Positions 44,969-56,827 of a DNA stretch of 64,000 nt are shown here, one piece after another. Made by a program: the position numbers and the translations under genes. The notes beneath the pieces are model-generated. The model was not told the origin of the DNA. It searched no databases and worked only from the letters and a program-made list of their open reading frames with translations. The DNA is from Sordaria brevicollis (lineage: Eukaryota > Ascomycota > Sordariomycetes > Sordariales > Sordariaceae): contig JAUTDP010000005.1 of the NCBI GenBank assembly GCA_033439795.1, positions 3,129,001 through 3,193,000 on the forward strand. Direction: 5' to 3'. The stretch's first letter is position 1. The number at the start of each line of letters is the position of its first letter.

Positions 44969-45979
44969 TCAGTCGCAGAACCGATAGCTGATTCCCGGTC
45001 CGTTGTACTTTTCCGGCAAACCCAACGAGCGATGCGCGAGGTACTCGTCCCAGTGTGCGGAGCTGACGCTACGCAAGTACTGCGCTTTAGTGCTCGAAAT
45101 CGAAGAAGAGGAGGAAACGGTTGAAGCACTTCCCAACGAGCTAGCGCTGTTGCTCGCGATCGGAAAGGACAAAGTCGGCGAGCTAGAGCGACCAGAGTCT
45201 CCGTTTGACGAAGAGTTTTCTTGAGAGCTTTCGCCCTGCAAGAAGGCGAGTCGCTTCTTGAGAGAAGCTGTCTGCTGCCGAGAGAGGTGAGGTTGAGCCA
45301 TTGTGGGCAAAATGTTCTGGAGTAGTGACTTGAAGTTTTTCCAGAGTGACTTCCTCTGCTTCTTCGACACGGAGCCAGGAGTGGTCGAGAGCACCGTGCT
45401 GTCTCCCTCCTCTTCCACCCCGCTCGAAACATGCTGCTGCTCCCTGCCCTTGTCTCCCTGCGCTGCCCACTCAAGCGTCTTCCATCTAACCCTCCGCATC
45501 TCCTCGAGTCGCCATGGAGAAATATTCTCCACGTCCATAACCGTGCCATTGTCCCAGCTGTGAGCGCGGTGGAGCATACCCAGCTCTCTTCCGCCCAGCA
45601 CTTCATCGGCAAGTGAAACTTCATCGACCTCACGCTCGTCCGCGCCACGAAGGCCGCCGCCGCCGCCGCCAAAGACGTACCGAGCCGGAACTTTGCCAGC
45701 GTCCACCGCTTCGGTCCAGCCACGCAGGTTCTTGTACTTCTAGTACCGCAGAACCACGCGCGCTGACCTCGTGGCATCAGCCGACTCCGCTTCTCCTAGT
45801 GACGTCGCCGCGTATGCCTCGTAGTACTCCCTGCAGACTCGACAGAATCCGTTGCGGATGTCAAGCCGTGATTCGAAGTGGGAATCGCCACTCATGCCAT
45901 GGTGATTACAGACGGTGACCACCGGCTCGGCGCTCTCGTGGCCGCAGACTGTGTACACCGTTTTGGCGCGGCTGCACAT
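44969..45979 (-). pseudogene. MC-CGH family gene interrupted by one in-frame TAG (79 + 256 residues)
   Basis: From ATG 45979: Cys2, Tyr9, Cys12-Gly-His14, Cys24, and Cys46-x2-Cys49, the family arrangement. After 79 codons there is TAG at 45740-45742; the same frame then stays open to the stop at 44969. The second part is Gly-rich, then charged, with a Ser run and a C-terminus reading WDEYLAHRSLGLPEKY. The stop follows TAC and precedes AAG; CAG to TAG is the change RIP makes. A 35-nt GTCAGC...TAG intron covering the stop is shorter than usual and lacks a good donor. So this is either a nonsense allele, a short protein of 79 residues, or a sequence error. Confidence 0.6.
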
Positions 45980-47107
45980 CTTGGTTTCACTCTTGGCTTA
46001 GCTTGGATGGGCGAAAGAGGATGTTACTGAGAAAGAAATAATTAGAGTTGTTAAGATGTGAAAGTACCTAGTATATGAGACGTGCATGAACTTACTGTAA
46101 GTACGCTCTACTGGAATCCAAGCGCGAGGTGTGAAGTTGATGAGGTTAGGTATTTGTCAAGTTCGCTTGTGAGTTTTATATTGCGGCACAGGAAAAAAAA
46201 AAAAAAAAAAAAAAAAAAAAGAAATCCCTGAGCAAGGACAAAAGAATATTCGTGGCGTCCTCGTAGGCAAGTTCGCAGGTCATGTGTGCCCATATCTTTC
46301 ATCCGATGTTGTCGTCCACAAGCTGACGAGTGGGGTTACTATCTCGACACCATGGCCGTTGACATGTCTTTTTAACAGGATGGTGGTGATGAGACGCGCT
46401 ACAGGCTTGCGCTTTGTACTGTCTCGACTTTCTCACGTAGGAAGGTATATAACGATTGTAAGGAAAGGATGAAACATATTACGGACTAAAGTCTACCGTT
46501 TTCCAAGATATATAAGCGCGTCTACCAAGCACGAAAAGTCCGAAAGACAAGGGGTAAAACGATGCATTGTGATAGGAAATGGCACGGAAATGCCTTTCGC
46601 CGCGACCATTTACTGTCTCTCGGGTTCTTGTCCAAAAACATCTCGAGGTCCTCGCTTCGCTTCCTCTCGAGTACACTCAATCCACACAAACTTCCACCGA
46701 AAGCGAGGCCAACGAGGCCCAGGAAATTGTCCAACCGACAACCTAAGGAAGAGGACATTTCGGACCGCGACTCCTTGCCCTTCTGGTCGTTCTAGCGTTA
46801 TTCAACGTTTGTCGCCAAGTTCGTGTTTCCCTTCATCTTCATAAGCCTCTTGTCGTTGCTCAGGTTCTCACGGCATCTGATCGTTTGTCGTTGCTGTTCA
46901 CGCCACTCCCGCGGTTTTTCCCGTCATCGAACTCGATTGATCCAAAGAGGTGCTATCCTCCGTTCGTGCGTCTCCGTCCCAGCCACTAGGGCTATTGTCA
47001 TCTGCGCAAAACGGTGAATATGAATATAAGATATGTTGCAATAGGAGTCCATAAATGCATATTACAAACTACACAGCAACAAACGGACGTTTATATATAT
47101 AGGTAGG
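45980..47107. other. Intergenic region with a 28-bp poly-A tract
   Basis: Upstream of the gene at 45979. A28 occurs at 46193-46220; no duplicated flanks or retroelement body is seen. No gene is recognised up to the Mutator-like element. Confidence 0.4.
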
Positions 47108-47117
47108 TATCTACTAG
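47108..47117. repeat. Left TSD of the Mutator-like element (TATCTACTAG)
   Basis: 10 bp, identical to 51233-51242. Confidence 0.85.
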
Positions 47118-47230
47118 AGACTCCCTATACGGGCTATATCACTTTCCTACGCGGGCTGTATCTAATAGCCCGTATAAGGAACCCTATATAATCTTCCTAT
47201 ATAGGCTATATTACTATAATCCTTAACCCT
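47118..47230 (+). repeat. MULE left terminal inverted repeat
   Basis: Begins AGACTCCCTATACGGGC and ends CCTTAACCCT. It pairs with the reverse complement of 51121-51232; mismatches are mostly transitions. Inside, CCTATACGGGCT-type units recur. Confidence 0.88.
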
Positions 47231-48167
47231 AAAAAGGAGGAAATACTCGCGGGCATTATTACCCTTTCCCTAAGAAAACTTCCGTACTATAACTTTATAT
47301 TATTATTAGAAATAATATTAGAATACGCTCAATATCCTTTTATAAATACCAAATTTCCCTTTAACTATTACTAGCCCCGAAAAGGGTACTATAAGGACGC
47401 TCGTAATATAGCGGTTTATTATTAACGAATAATAGCCGCTATTAATATCGTAGATTCGTAGAAACCCCTTATTCGAATTGTATTTATATTAAATATAATT
47501 ATTTTTTATTATTTCTATTAATTATAGGTTTAAATATATCGTAAATAGTAAGTTAAAGGCTAAAGGTAGTAAGTAGGGGTATAAGGGGATATACATTATA
47601 ATAAATAATACGTTATCCCTTATTTTTTATTAACGTTTCGCCGAAAAGTTTAAAATATAAGGGATTCGGGCGGGGCGTATAATTAAAACGGAGGAACCTC
47701 CTTTTTTTACTAATTTTTATTAAAATAAAAAATCGTAATTTTTAATATAATATTTTAATACCTTCCTTCATTCGCCCAATTTCTTCCTTAAAAATTTAAT
47801 AGCCCGCCTATTCTTTTTAATAACGGTTTAAAATATTAACGAATTTACTATAATACGTTTTTTACGGAGAGGTTATTTATTAGAATTGAGAATAAAAGGA
47901 TTATTAAAAGGCGTTACTATTTAAATTGCCGTTTAAATATTAACTTTTTCTAAAATTCGAATATAAGTAACCTAATATTTTATAAAGGAATTATTTAAAT
48001 CGTACGAATTTTCCTCCCCCCCTACTACCCCTTCTCTACGCTATATTTCGATAATAAAACGTATAAATTCACTATTATTATTATTAGTACTAATATTGAT
48101 TTTATTAATAATTTCGAATTATAATTACCGCCGGTAAAATAATAATTTAAGAATTTAATTCCCTTTT

Positions 48168-48252
48168 GCCGCCTTCCCCTTCCCCTTCCCCTTCCCTTTC
48201 CCCTTCCCCTTCCCCTTCCCTTTCCCCTTCCCCTTCCCCTTCCCTTTCCCCT
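48168..48252 (+). repeat. (CTTCCC)n tandem repeat
   Basis: Fourteen or so imperfect 6-bp units of CCCTTC, unusually GC-rich inside an otherwise RIPped element. Confidence 0.85.
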
Positions 48253-49344
48253 TTTACGTATTAAAAATTTATTAATCTTTAAATATATTTATTACACTAT
48301 TCTTTAACCTTCCCTTAATCCTATTAGTAATCTTAAAATCCTTAATATAAAAATAGGGGTCCCGTTTACTTTGGAATATATTATTAAATATAAAATTATA
48401 AAAAAATAAGTAAATAAATTTATCAAGGGTTTTCGGGTATAATAATAATAATAAACGTCCTAGCGGGCTAATTATTTTATACCTTTATTTTTAAATAACT
48501 TTAATATTTTATAATAATAGGGTATATTATATTACCATTATATAATATATTTATAAAGTCCTAAATCTCGTATTAATCTTTTATTAGACGTTAAAAATAT
48601 TCTAAATTAAATAATACGTAATTATTCGTAAATAAATTCGAATTTACAATAAATAATCTATTAAAGTAAATCTCTTAATATTACTATAATTAAACTAATA
48701 AATTCATTACGGATTTTAATATCCTAATTAATAACGTCTTTTTCCTATTAACGCCGTTCGTACTCTATTATAATATATAAAATTATTAATAATATAAATA
48801 AATTAATTTTATTATTAATTAAGAATCTTTTTACGCGGTAATTAATCGATTCGTTAGGAAATATAATAATTAAATTAAAATTCCTATACTACGACGTATA
48901 ATAACAAGCCTATTAATATTAAATTCCTATATATATATTTTATAAATATAGTAATATTTTCTACTAATCTTCGAAGTCGGTAATTAAACGCTTCTAACGC
49001 TAAATAAACGTAATTTTATTAAACGTAAAGATTATTATCTTTTAAAGGTTAAAAAGGTTTCAATAAATATATTCAAAGATTTTTTAAAGCCCTATTAACG
49101 TTATAATATATTATAAAATCTCCCGGTCATTTTGGCTAAGGGTAATAAGCCCGCAATCTTTATTAAATTCTTTTCCGCTATCCTCCCCCTCTACTTTCTT
49201 CTATTTCTTTTTTACTTATAAAAGAATATTATAATTAATATAAAAAATATAAATCTATTATTAAAAATTAAAAAATACTATTAATAATACCGTTTTTAAT
49301 TAATTATTAAAATCTATAATAATAATATTTAGCTTGGCCGCACT

Positions 49345-49352
49345 TATTTTAA
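49345..49352. repeat. Left TSD of the nested MITE (TATTTTAA)
   Basis: 8 bp, repeated at 49759-49766. Confidence 0.75.
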
Positions 49353-49758
49353 GGGATGGTTTATCTGCACCGTAGGAAAAGTCTTAGTCGACCGTAGTCC
49401 AACAATGGAATAAGGTATAACTTTACCAAATTCAGGGCTAGGTAAATAAAAAGAATATAGTTAGAATTATTGATTTTCGCTGGATTTTTCATATTCAAAG
49501 GCCAATTCTACCAACGTTACCTTTACCACCTTTTCTCCCTTTTAAAATATTTAAAATCAAAAAAGTGTTTTTAACAAAAAGAATCAAGTGCGTGCAAGGA
49601 TTGCAGACGGTGTTTAGTTCTAAATTTAGAGTGAAAAACTACCAAAATTCCCATACACACTATGACTTTTTAGAATTTTTCTTCGCGGAATTATTTAAAG
49701 TTGAACCTTTTTCTTACGGTCGACTAAGACTTTTCTTACGGTGCAGATAGACCACCCC
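49353..49758. mobile_element. 406-bp MITE with 45-bp terminal inverted repeats, not RIPped
   Basis: Ends: left GGGATGGTTTATCTGCACCG, right reverse complement GGGGTGGTCTATCTGCACCG, matching over 45 bp (49353-49397 and 49714-49758). It has an 8-bp flanking duplication and no coding capacity. Its base composition is clearly higher in GC than the MULE around it. The 8-bp duplication suggests mobilisation by a hAT or similar transposase, but the ends do not resemble the 3143-21385 element. Confidence 0.8.
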
Positions 49759-49766
49759 TATTTTAA
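49759..49766. repeat. Right TSD of the nested MITE (TATTTTAA)
   Basis: Matches 49345-49352. Confidence 0.75.
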
Positions 49767-51120
49767 TACGTAAACTTTTAATTACCTTAATTATCTATAT
49801 AAACCCTTCGACCTTTTCGTTATTAATAAAATTAAATATAGCGGAATAAATAAAATAAATATTAATTATACCCGTAATAATAGTAAAAAGGTAATTATAT
49901 CGATTAATTTTATAAATATTATCGATATTAAAATATTCTAGCTATTTCCTCTATTAATTGAAATAATTTTTCTATAATTAAATAAAATTAATTAATTAGT
50001 AAGGGTTATTTTAAACCTATTCGATAATATAAATAATACTAATTCTATTAAATAATTAATAATTATTATAATAGCTTTATAATTCTTATATATTATCTTT
50101 TTAATTTTTTAACGTATATTATCGATATCTTTATATATATAAATTAAAAATTTAAATTCCCGCTCTATAATATTTAGAATATTACGGGGTTTAATACCAA
50201 GTTCGTAATTCAATATAAAAACGCGGTAGAGGATAGCGGAACCTTTTTTTACTTTATATAATTAAGGATAAGCTAATAAGTATAAAGATAGCGGGTAATT
50301 ATAAACCTAATTTTAAATATTAATAATAAATTAATAAATTTACTTCTAATTATTTTTTTCGAAGGTAATAATTACTCTATACTATTCGTAATTATATTTA
50401 CAATTTCTAAACTTCCTTAATTTGGCTATAAATTTTCGAAAATAATTAAATTAATTATAAGAAAGGCGGTAATATATAAGCGCGCCCTTCCGGTATTTAA
50501 AACTTTATATACGGTTGAATATAAAACCGTATTTAAACCCTTATATATTAAATAATTTTTAAATATCCTTCGTAGAATTTAAGGGTTCGGGTATAATATT
50601 TTTAGTCGTTAAGTTAAGGATAAACTCTTTATTAAAAATAAATTCTTCGCCTTCGTTAAATAGGTCGCCGTTATAAAAGGAAAAATTTTCGAAGGGATTA
50701 TTATTATTATTATTATTTACTTATTATAGGTCTTATATTTAGGCGGAAATAGGAATATCCTTATTATAAATAAGTAATATAGGTACGAATTCGTTTTTAT
50801 TATTAAAATAATAATTATTAAAATCGTTCGAAAGTTTAATAGTAGCGGATATATTATAAATAAAAAAATTAATTTAATTAATTACTTATATTATAACGAT
50901 TCGACTTATATTAAAATTATAATAATACGATATAGTATTATAAAATTATTATTATTTATTATTATTATATTATCGTCGTATTTAATTTATAGCGTAAAGA
51001 AATCGCGCAATTCCAAAATAAAGATCTCGAAATTTATTAAATTCGATTACTAGCATTACTAAGTACGTGCGGGTATTGGGCTGCTTGGCCGCTTGGGCGG
51101 CGCGGTTTTATTATATTTTC

Positions 51121-51232
51121 AGGGTTAGGGATTATAGTAATATAGCCCGTATAGGAAGATTGTATAGGGTTCCCTATACGGGCTGTGTTAATAGCCTGTA
51201 TAGGAAAGTGATATAGCCCGTATAGGGAGTTT
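51121..51232 (-). repeat. MULE right terminal inverted repeat
   Basis: Partner of 47118-47230. The inner edge reads AGGGTTAGGG, which is telomere-like but belongs to the repeat. Confidence 0.88.
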
Positions 51233-51242
51233 TATCTACTAG
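51233..51242. repeat. Right TSD of the Mutator-like element (TATCTACTAG)
   Basis: Matches 47108-47117. Confidence 0.85.
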
Positions 51243-54200
51243 TGGGAAGGAGGAGTGAAGTTGGTTAGAGTGAAGACACGCTTACACGACCTCCGATGTC
51301 CTTAATCAGCGCCATGAAAACTGAGTTTCTCCATCCTTTCATTGTCCAACATCACTATCTCTTTGCTCGAACGCGCCGGAACACTTCAGCAGAACGGTCA
51401 TTACATAAAGAGGAAAGAGCTGTTGCTAATTAACTAATGAGTAATAACTAGTGATTGCATTTTAGGAACTGGGAAGTTATACTCCGGGCTTGGACGGGAG
51501 TTCAACCTCAACTGGATATAAAGAAACAAGGGAAGACACAAGAACACCAAAGACGTCTAAGAGGAGGAGGAGGGGTGGGGGAGGAGCATAGAATTTTAAT
51601 GTTTTTTGAAGTGAGTAATTGGGTCAAGGTGTGAGTAACTGCTACGATATTTTAGAGGGAGAAGAATCAGACAACATTAAAGGTACGAAATCTAACTGTG
51701 ATCCTTTCGCATTTTGTTTGGTGATGACAAATTGCAAGTCTGAAATCATCGCAAGTTTTCGGCAAACCTCCATCTTCAATCTCACAAAACGTTCGATAGT
51801 ACAAACCGATCGCATCATCCAATATACCTAACAAAGATGGGAACAAAACACCAAAATACTTATGAGTGCAAATGAGAAGAAGACCGGCTAAACGCTTGGT
51901 TAAAGGAGGGGAAAAAGGAAAAAAGAAGGTGAAAAAAAAAACATACAACACCAGGGATTCGCTGGTCGTCACCGACCCAACTACTAGTCTGGCCCTCACT
52001 GGCTTATCTATGGGAGAGCGGACGGGATCCCGAGTTTTCCAGTGGGTATGGTCGTATGTGAAAGTGAAGGAACAGATCGCTGCCTATCAACCCAGAAATA
52101 ACCTTCGCGCAAGAAATAATAAACATTTGATGGTACTTTAACGAGTGTGAAAGTTGATGAGACAGGTTTTCTGTCCCGTACTAATTGAACCGCAGGGGCC
52201 GTCCTTCAATCGCGACGTGATTCTTCGAATGAATGGAAAACTTAGAATGAAAAACAGTCCCCCCTTTCATTACACAGGCAGGAAGCAAAAAGTCACAGGA
52301 AAATGTTATGCGATCGCAGGATCATGGGTAGGCTATATTTGGAAGTGGACGAACTGGCCGTGATCGTCCTTACTGAGCGGGTTGCTCCCGCAGTTCCCGC
52401 AGTTCTCGCCAGGACTGGAATAAACAGTGACAAAAACCCGAAACAAAATGGATCCTCGAATGAGCTATGACGGCTCTCGGGATGAGCTTCATTGTCGCTT
52501 TCACATGTCATCACAATGCTCACCTTTTACCGCACGGGTTCATCCCGCCCGGGTCCCCTTTGTCAAAGAGGCTGCATGTTATTCGCATTGTTCGCGGCTC
52601 CAACGACGTCGACGGATCTTCGTAGGGCTGAAATCTAACCACACTCTCACCGTGATTCTGTCAATTGTATCGTTCGTCATTCCGCGACCGTTTTACAAAT
52701 GAACAGCATGTGATAGTCCCGGGAGAGCGGTAGGGCGGGAGTTGAATGGTAGGGCTGGACCAGAAGGAAGAAAATCGTACGATTTTGATGTCAAACTGAG
52801 AGGCGCAAAGTGGGTCACCACGAACCTAAAATCCGGGGAAGGCCAGGGGATGGACGACATCGAACGTCGGGACGGGCCTTCTTGGCCTCTGCGTTGGAAG
52901 ATCTGGAACGTGGACTTTCAAAATGGCCTTCATTTGCAGTTTAGGGTGGATGATGATCGTTTTTCAAGAGTTGTCTGGGATAAAACGACGACCGAGTAGC
53001 TCCAGGCTTGTGGAAACTACAGCGACCTCGGAGTCACGATGAGAGACTCGATGCTCCGTATCAAAGTACGATAGGAGCAAAGATACGAGCATGCAAGGGA
53101 TGACGGGGCGGCCCGGCATGGGGTATGTACTCCATCCACAATGTGTTGGGCTCTTGTGCTGGGTTCACGAGTCTCAAAAAGCCGCCGATATGGTTGTCGC
53201 ACAGGCATCTCATCTTCGGATGTGTAGCCAGGAGCTGGACTGTTGAGGCGATGTATGCGAGACGAATCATGGCCGTGATGAGAAAATTGACTTGGTCCGA
53301 AAGCGTGTTTGTGAGTTCAACAACAAGGCGTTATCTTGTGTGTCTTGATGCCCTGCGAAAACATCGCTCATCTCCCTTTCGGATTCCGCGGGCTGTTACG
53401 ATATCCCCGGATCAGGAAGCTGTCGGCGATTCTGCACAGTTCACGACGACATCGCGTCTGGAAACCCCTGGCGCATGGCATTTTTGATATTTGCGCACGG
53501 ATCACCGATCAGAAAGAAAGCCGCAAATCGAAGAATAGGCCGCCCCCTTTTGCGGAGGCCCTCCGCAAGTTGCGCATGGCTGTGGGGGCCAATATACTGA
53601 GTTGACAAATCCTCATTTTGGCGAGTCAGAATCTTTTCGATATCAAGGAAAATTTAACTGCTTTGCCGTCAACAAAAGAAAGCAAAAATGCGCTCGGGCC
53701 AAAGGGTTGAAAATAAGGCAGCAAAAGCAGACTTGTTAGGGCGAAGTAAGGGTGCCGTTCCCGCGGGCGCGGACAACATGTTGGGGATCTGCGGGGCCCA
53801 GAGCCAGCACTAACATTTTCGTTTGCTGCGGTGCCGATCCCCTGAAAAGGCGCTGAAACCCGCCAGCGAATATCCTTGGCCATCGCAAGTCGCAACCCCT
53901 CGTCTGGTTTTTTGTTTTCAGGGCACGGAGCAAGGCTTGAATCAATGCCGTGTTCAACCCTCCTTCTCGCGGCGCGGAGGTTCGGCCTTGTCGGGGGGTT
54001 TCCGTAGGATGCGAGGATAGTTTTGCGAACCCAACAAATCTCGAGGGTACGTACCGTAGATCTCATCGTAATTTTCAATACATGCCGTTACGGTGTGACC
54101 CACCCGACGCCACTTTGGGGGTGGTGGTGCACCCTGACGGCCCGGACTTTTTAGTGCCATCGGTGCTTTTGATACGGCGCCGTGATGTTCCTGTGAGATT

Positions 54201-56322
54201 GTATGTTGGCTTTCGGTGACTTTTTATCATCGGGCATGGACCTTGAGACGACATTGATATCTGTCAGCCTCAGTGAGATGACGAGCATATCGTGTTTGTG
54301 ATGGAAGCCTGTCAGCGCTGATTATTGTCCTTGTGTTGGCAGCGTCAAGTCGTCGTCTTCTCACTCTTCCCCACGTTCCGCCGGGGATGTTGAACGGAGG
54401 TTACATGCGCCCATGTCGCACCAGACGTCAGCTCTTGGTAGTGGCCGGCCGGTCTTTCGGCTGTCGGAACCCCGCGGGCAAGCTAGAGATGTCTTGGGAA
54501 ATCAAGATCCACTGCCCCCATGATTCGCTTGTTGATGCTGAATTCCGTCGTCTTGGTGAGGTTGAGAAAAGGGAATCGTCGGTTCAAGGTTGGAATTCGG
54601 ATGTCGTAGATATTGTCAACGAAAACAGTAGTGACGGAGCCAGCATCTGAGCTGAGGTGAATGATGAGACAAGCAAGAGGCGGGAGATCGCTCCAATATG
54701 AATAAAGATGAAGCTAAGAGAAAGGAAGACAGAAGAAGGGCATTTTAATGATGTCAAAACAGACCAGCCACATATCGATGTCATGGCTCCTCCAAATCGC
54801 GTCCGTATGCGGCGTAGAAATGACTGCATCCGGACTTGGGCCATGTCTCATGAATGAGAGATGAGACAAGAGTATCGATGTTTATCGGTCACCGGGGATT
54901 CCCAGACCAGACAGAACACCCAGATGCCTCTGTTCCATGGGAGAAGTCTTTGAAGAGAAACAATTGCCATGAGAACTTGTAGACACAACAAAATTGTGTA
55001 AGGACGCCGTGTATTCGGCATACAGAGCTGACGATTGGCAGAGGTGTGGTTGGGCAGTCGCTTCCGTTCCTGACATTGTGATTGGAGCAATGGACCTTCC
55101 CCAACGATCCCGTCCCAATGAGAATCGCATTCTGTGATTGGGTGATGGCCTGCAGTTTCTCAATTGGGACCCACAAATGTCCTTCGCTTGGCTAAATCCA
55201 CCCCTCCCTTCCGCTCTCTTTTGGGTGACAGGCTTGGCACTTGCCCCTGGCTTTCTCCAATTAACGAACCCCAAAGGTTCCCAATTCTTGCCGAATCTCA
55301 ATGGCAAATCCCAGCTTGGCGGCCTTTCACCGCCTTGGATACAGGCGGGAGCGGATGGCAAGATTGCGACCTCGATAGCGATAGCATTTGGCGGGGTTGA
55401 ATTGTCACTGTGGGATAAATGGCGACCAGAATAGCTTCATAGGAACCAAGAGATGAAGAAATGAATGAAGAGATGCTTTGACAACTCAAGTGTAGGAAAC
55501 CAACATGGCATCACGGTCGGGTATTTATGCGTTTCCCAAAGACACGGGCTGAGGCTGAACTGAATGAAGCTCGCCGTGTCTTTGCGGGGAGACTATTTTA
55601 TTGTTTTGGAGTTGAGACTTGAGAGAAGTGGGAAGTACCTGTACCCAATTGCCCCACTTGTGGCTTCGATTTCCCATCAAACCCGCAAAACTGTGTCTCA
55701 AAGTCGCCCAATGTATCGAGTTGCTGGAACCTTGCAGTCCCGTTTCGAAAGTTTGGATGCAATACCCCGGCGTTACGACGAATCTTTCGCGGCCCTCCGC
55801 TTGCTCTTGCCCCTTCCACCTCCGAGTATCAAAAGGTTCCCGTGCCCTCACCTGGTCCCTTCCTTCCCAGGCCGCTGCTCTTCCCGTCTTCGTTCCTTCA
55901 ATCCTCGCTGCCTCTGGTCTTGTGGTCTGGTCTTGCCGTCCTCGTCCATTTTCTTACTTCAAAGGAATTCTCGTCGTCCCTCCACGTCGTCTTTCCTCCT
56001 TCCTCCGACCTTATCTCGTCCACCCAAGACCTTTTTGATCAAGGCAACTGCGCGTGTCGGCAATCCTCCCTCCTCCAGCCAACACTTTCTCTCAAGAACT
56101 TTTTCTTGCTCTACCTCGCTCTTCTTGCTAGGCATCCTCGAAGACTCGAAAAAAGAGATTGCGCAAAGTCGACATTTTATTGATTACTGTTGACGTCGAC
56201 ACTGATCGAACAATCGCACCACACGTACATTCCCCGTACATCATCCCTGCAGAAGATACCCCGTGCGACTTGTCTCGTAATTTTCCAACTTCTTTTCCAC
56301 TTCTCCACGACAACTTGACTCG
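51243..56322. other. 5-kb gene-poor region upstream of acetyl-CoA carboxylase
   Basis: GC-balanced, not RIPped. Frames are all short (the longest, 55564-56193, is 209 codons with no domain). From about 55800 the plus strand becomes pyrimidine-rich (CTTCCTTCC, TCTTCC), typical of fungal core promoters and leaders, so transcription of the carboxylase gene probably starts in 55900-56320. The remainder may be regulatory or contain non-coding RNA. Confidence 0.45.
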
Positions 56323-56644
56323 GTGAGTTTGCATCCCCCTCCACAGCACCTGCAGGCGGCCCCTTCATTTCTGCCCCAAAAAGCACTGGGCCATCAATGC
56401 AGTGGTTCCCAGTTTCCCCCTCCCGCTCGTGCCTGGACTGGACACACATCGACTCGCTCTACCCCAATCCCAAACCCAACCAAAAGCCGATGCGACCACG
56501 GCATCCACTGTCTTCCGGCTTCTTTCCACTCCCATAAACTTTAATCACCACCACCAGCTTTCCTCCCTCACGACATCCCACCGCGCCAGATCATTGCTTC
56601 TTCGAGGAGCTGGGAAACTGACAGCAGCACTCTTTTTTTTGCAG
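56323..56644 (+). other. Probable 5' leader intron of acetyl-CoA carboxylase
   Basis: Donor GTGAGT at 56323, branch-like AAACTGACAG, then a T-run and TTTGCAG ending at 56644; 322 nt. It lies upstream of the start codon. Confidence 0.5.
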
Positions 56645-56827
56645 GCAATTTGCTAGCTGAGCTGAGCTGAAGAATCGAGACACTCCACTGACCGATACTT
56701 GAATTCGGCTGTTTCGGGAAATTTACGGCGACCGAGTGTAAAATCGAAGGCGGCATCCTCCACACCGCATTCGACCCATATCGACGACTCTGTCCACTCG
56801 ACAAAACAACACATATTTGCAGACAAA

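Larger units (their letters stand above)
47118..51232. mobile_element. Mutator-like DNA transposon (MULE), RIP-inactivated
   Basis: 4,115 bp bounded by long inverted repeats (47118-47230 and 51121-51232; about 112 bp) and a 10-bp duplication. Long TIRs with 9-11-bp duplications characterise Mutator-like elements. The interior is AT-rich with stops in all frames, and I could not identify transposase motifs, so the class rests on the ends. A CTTCCC tandem repeat lies at about 48168-48252 and a MITE is inserted at 49353. Confidence 0.75.

Noticed and set aside
46193..46220. Poly-A tract as a retroposon tail
   Set aside because: No body or flanking duplication was found; it is treated as a simple repeat.
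49565..49750. 61-codon frame in the MITE
   Set aside because: It runs into the terminal repeat and is in a non-autonomous element.
51121..51130. AGGGTTAGGG, telomere-like
   Set aside because: It is the inner edge of the Mutator-like terminal repeat and matches CCTTAACCCT at 47221-47230. Only one or two units occur.
55564..56193. 209-codon plus-strand frame upstream of the carboxylase
   Set aside because: It crosses pyrimidine-rich leader sequence, has no domain and no codon bias like the neighbouring gene.
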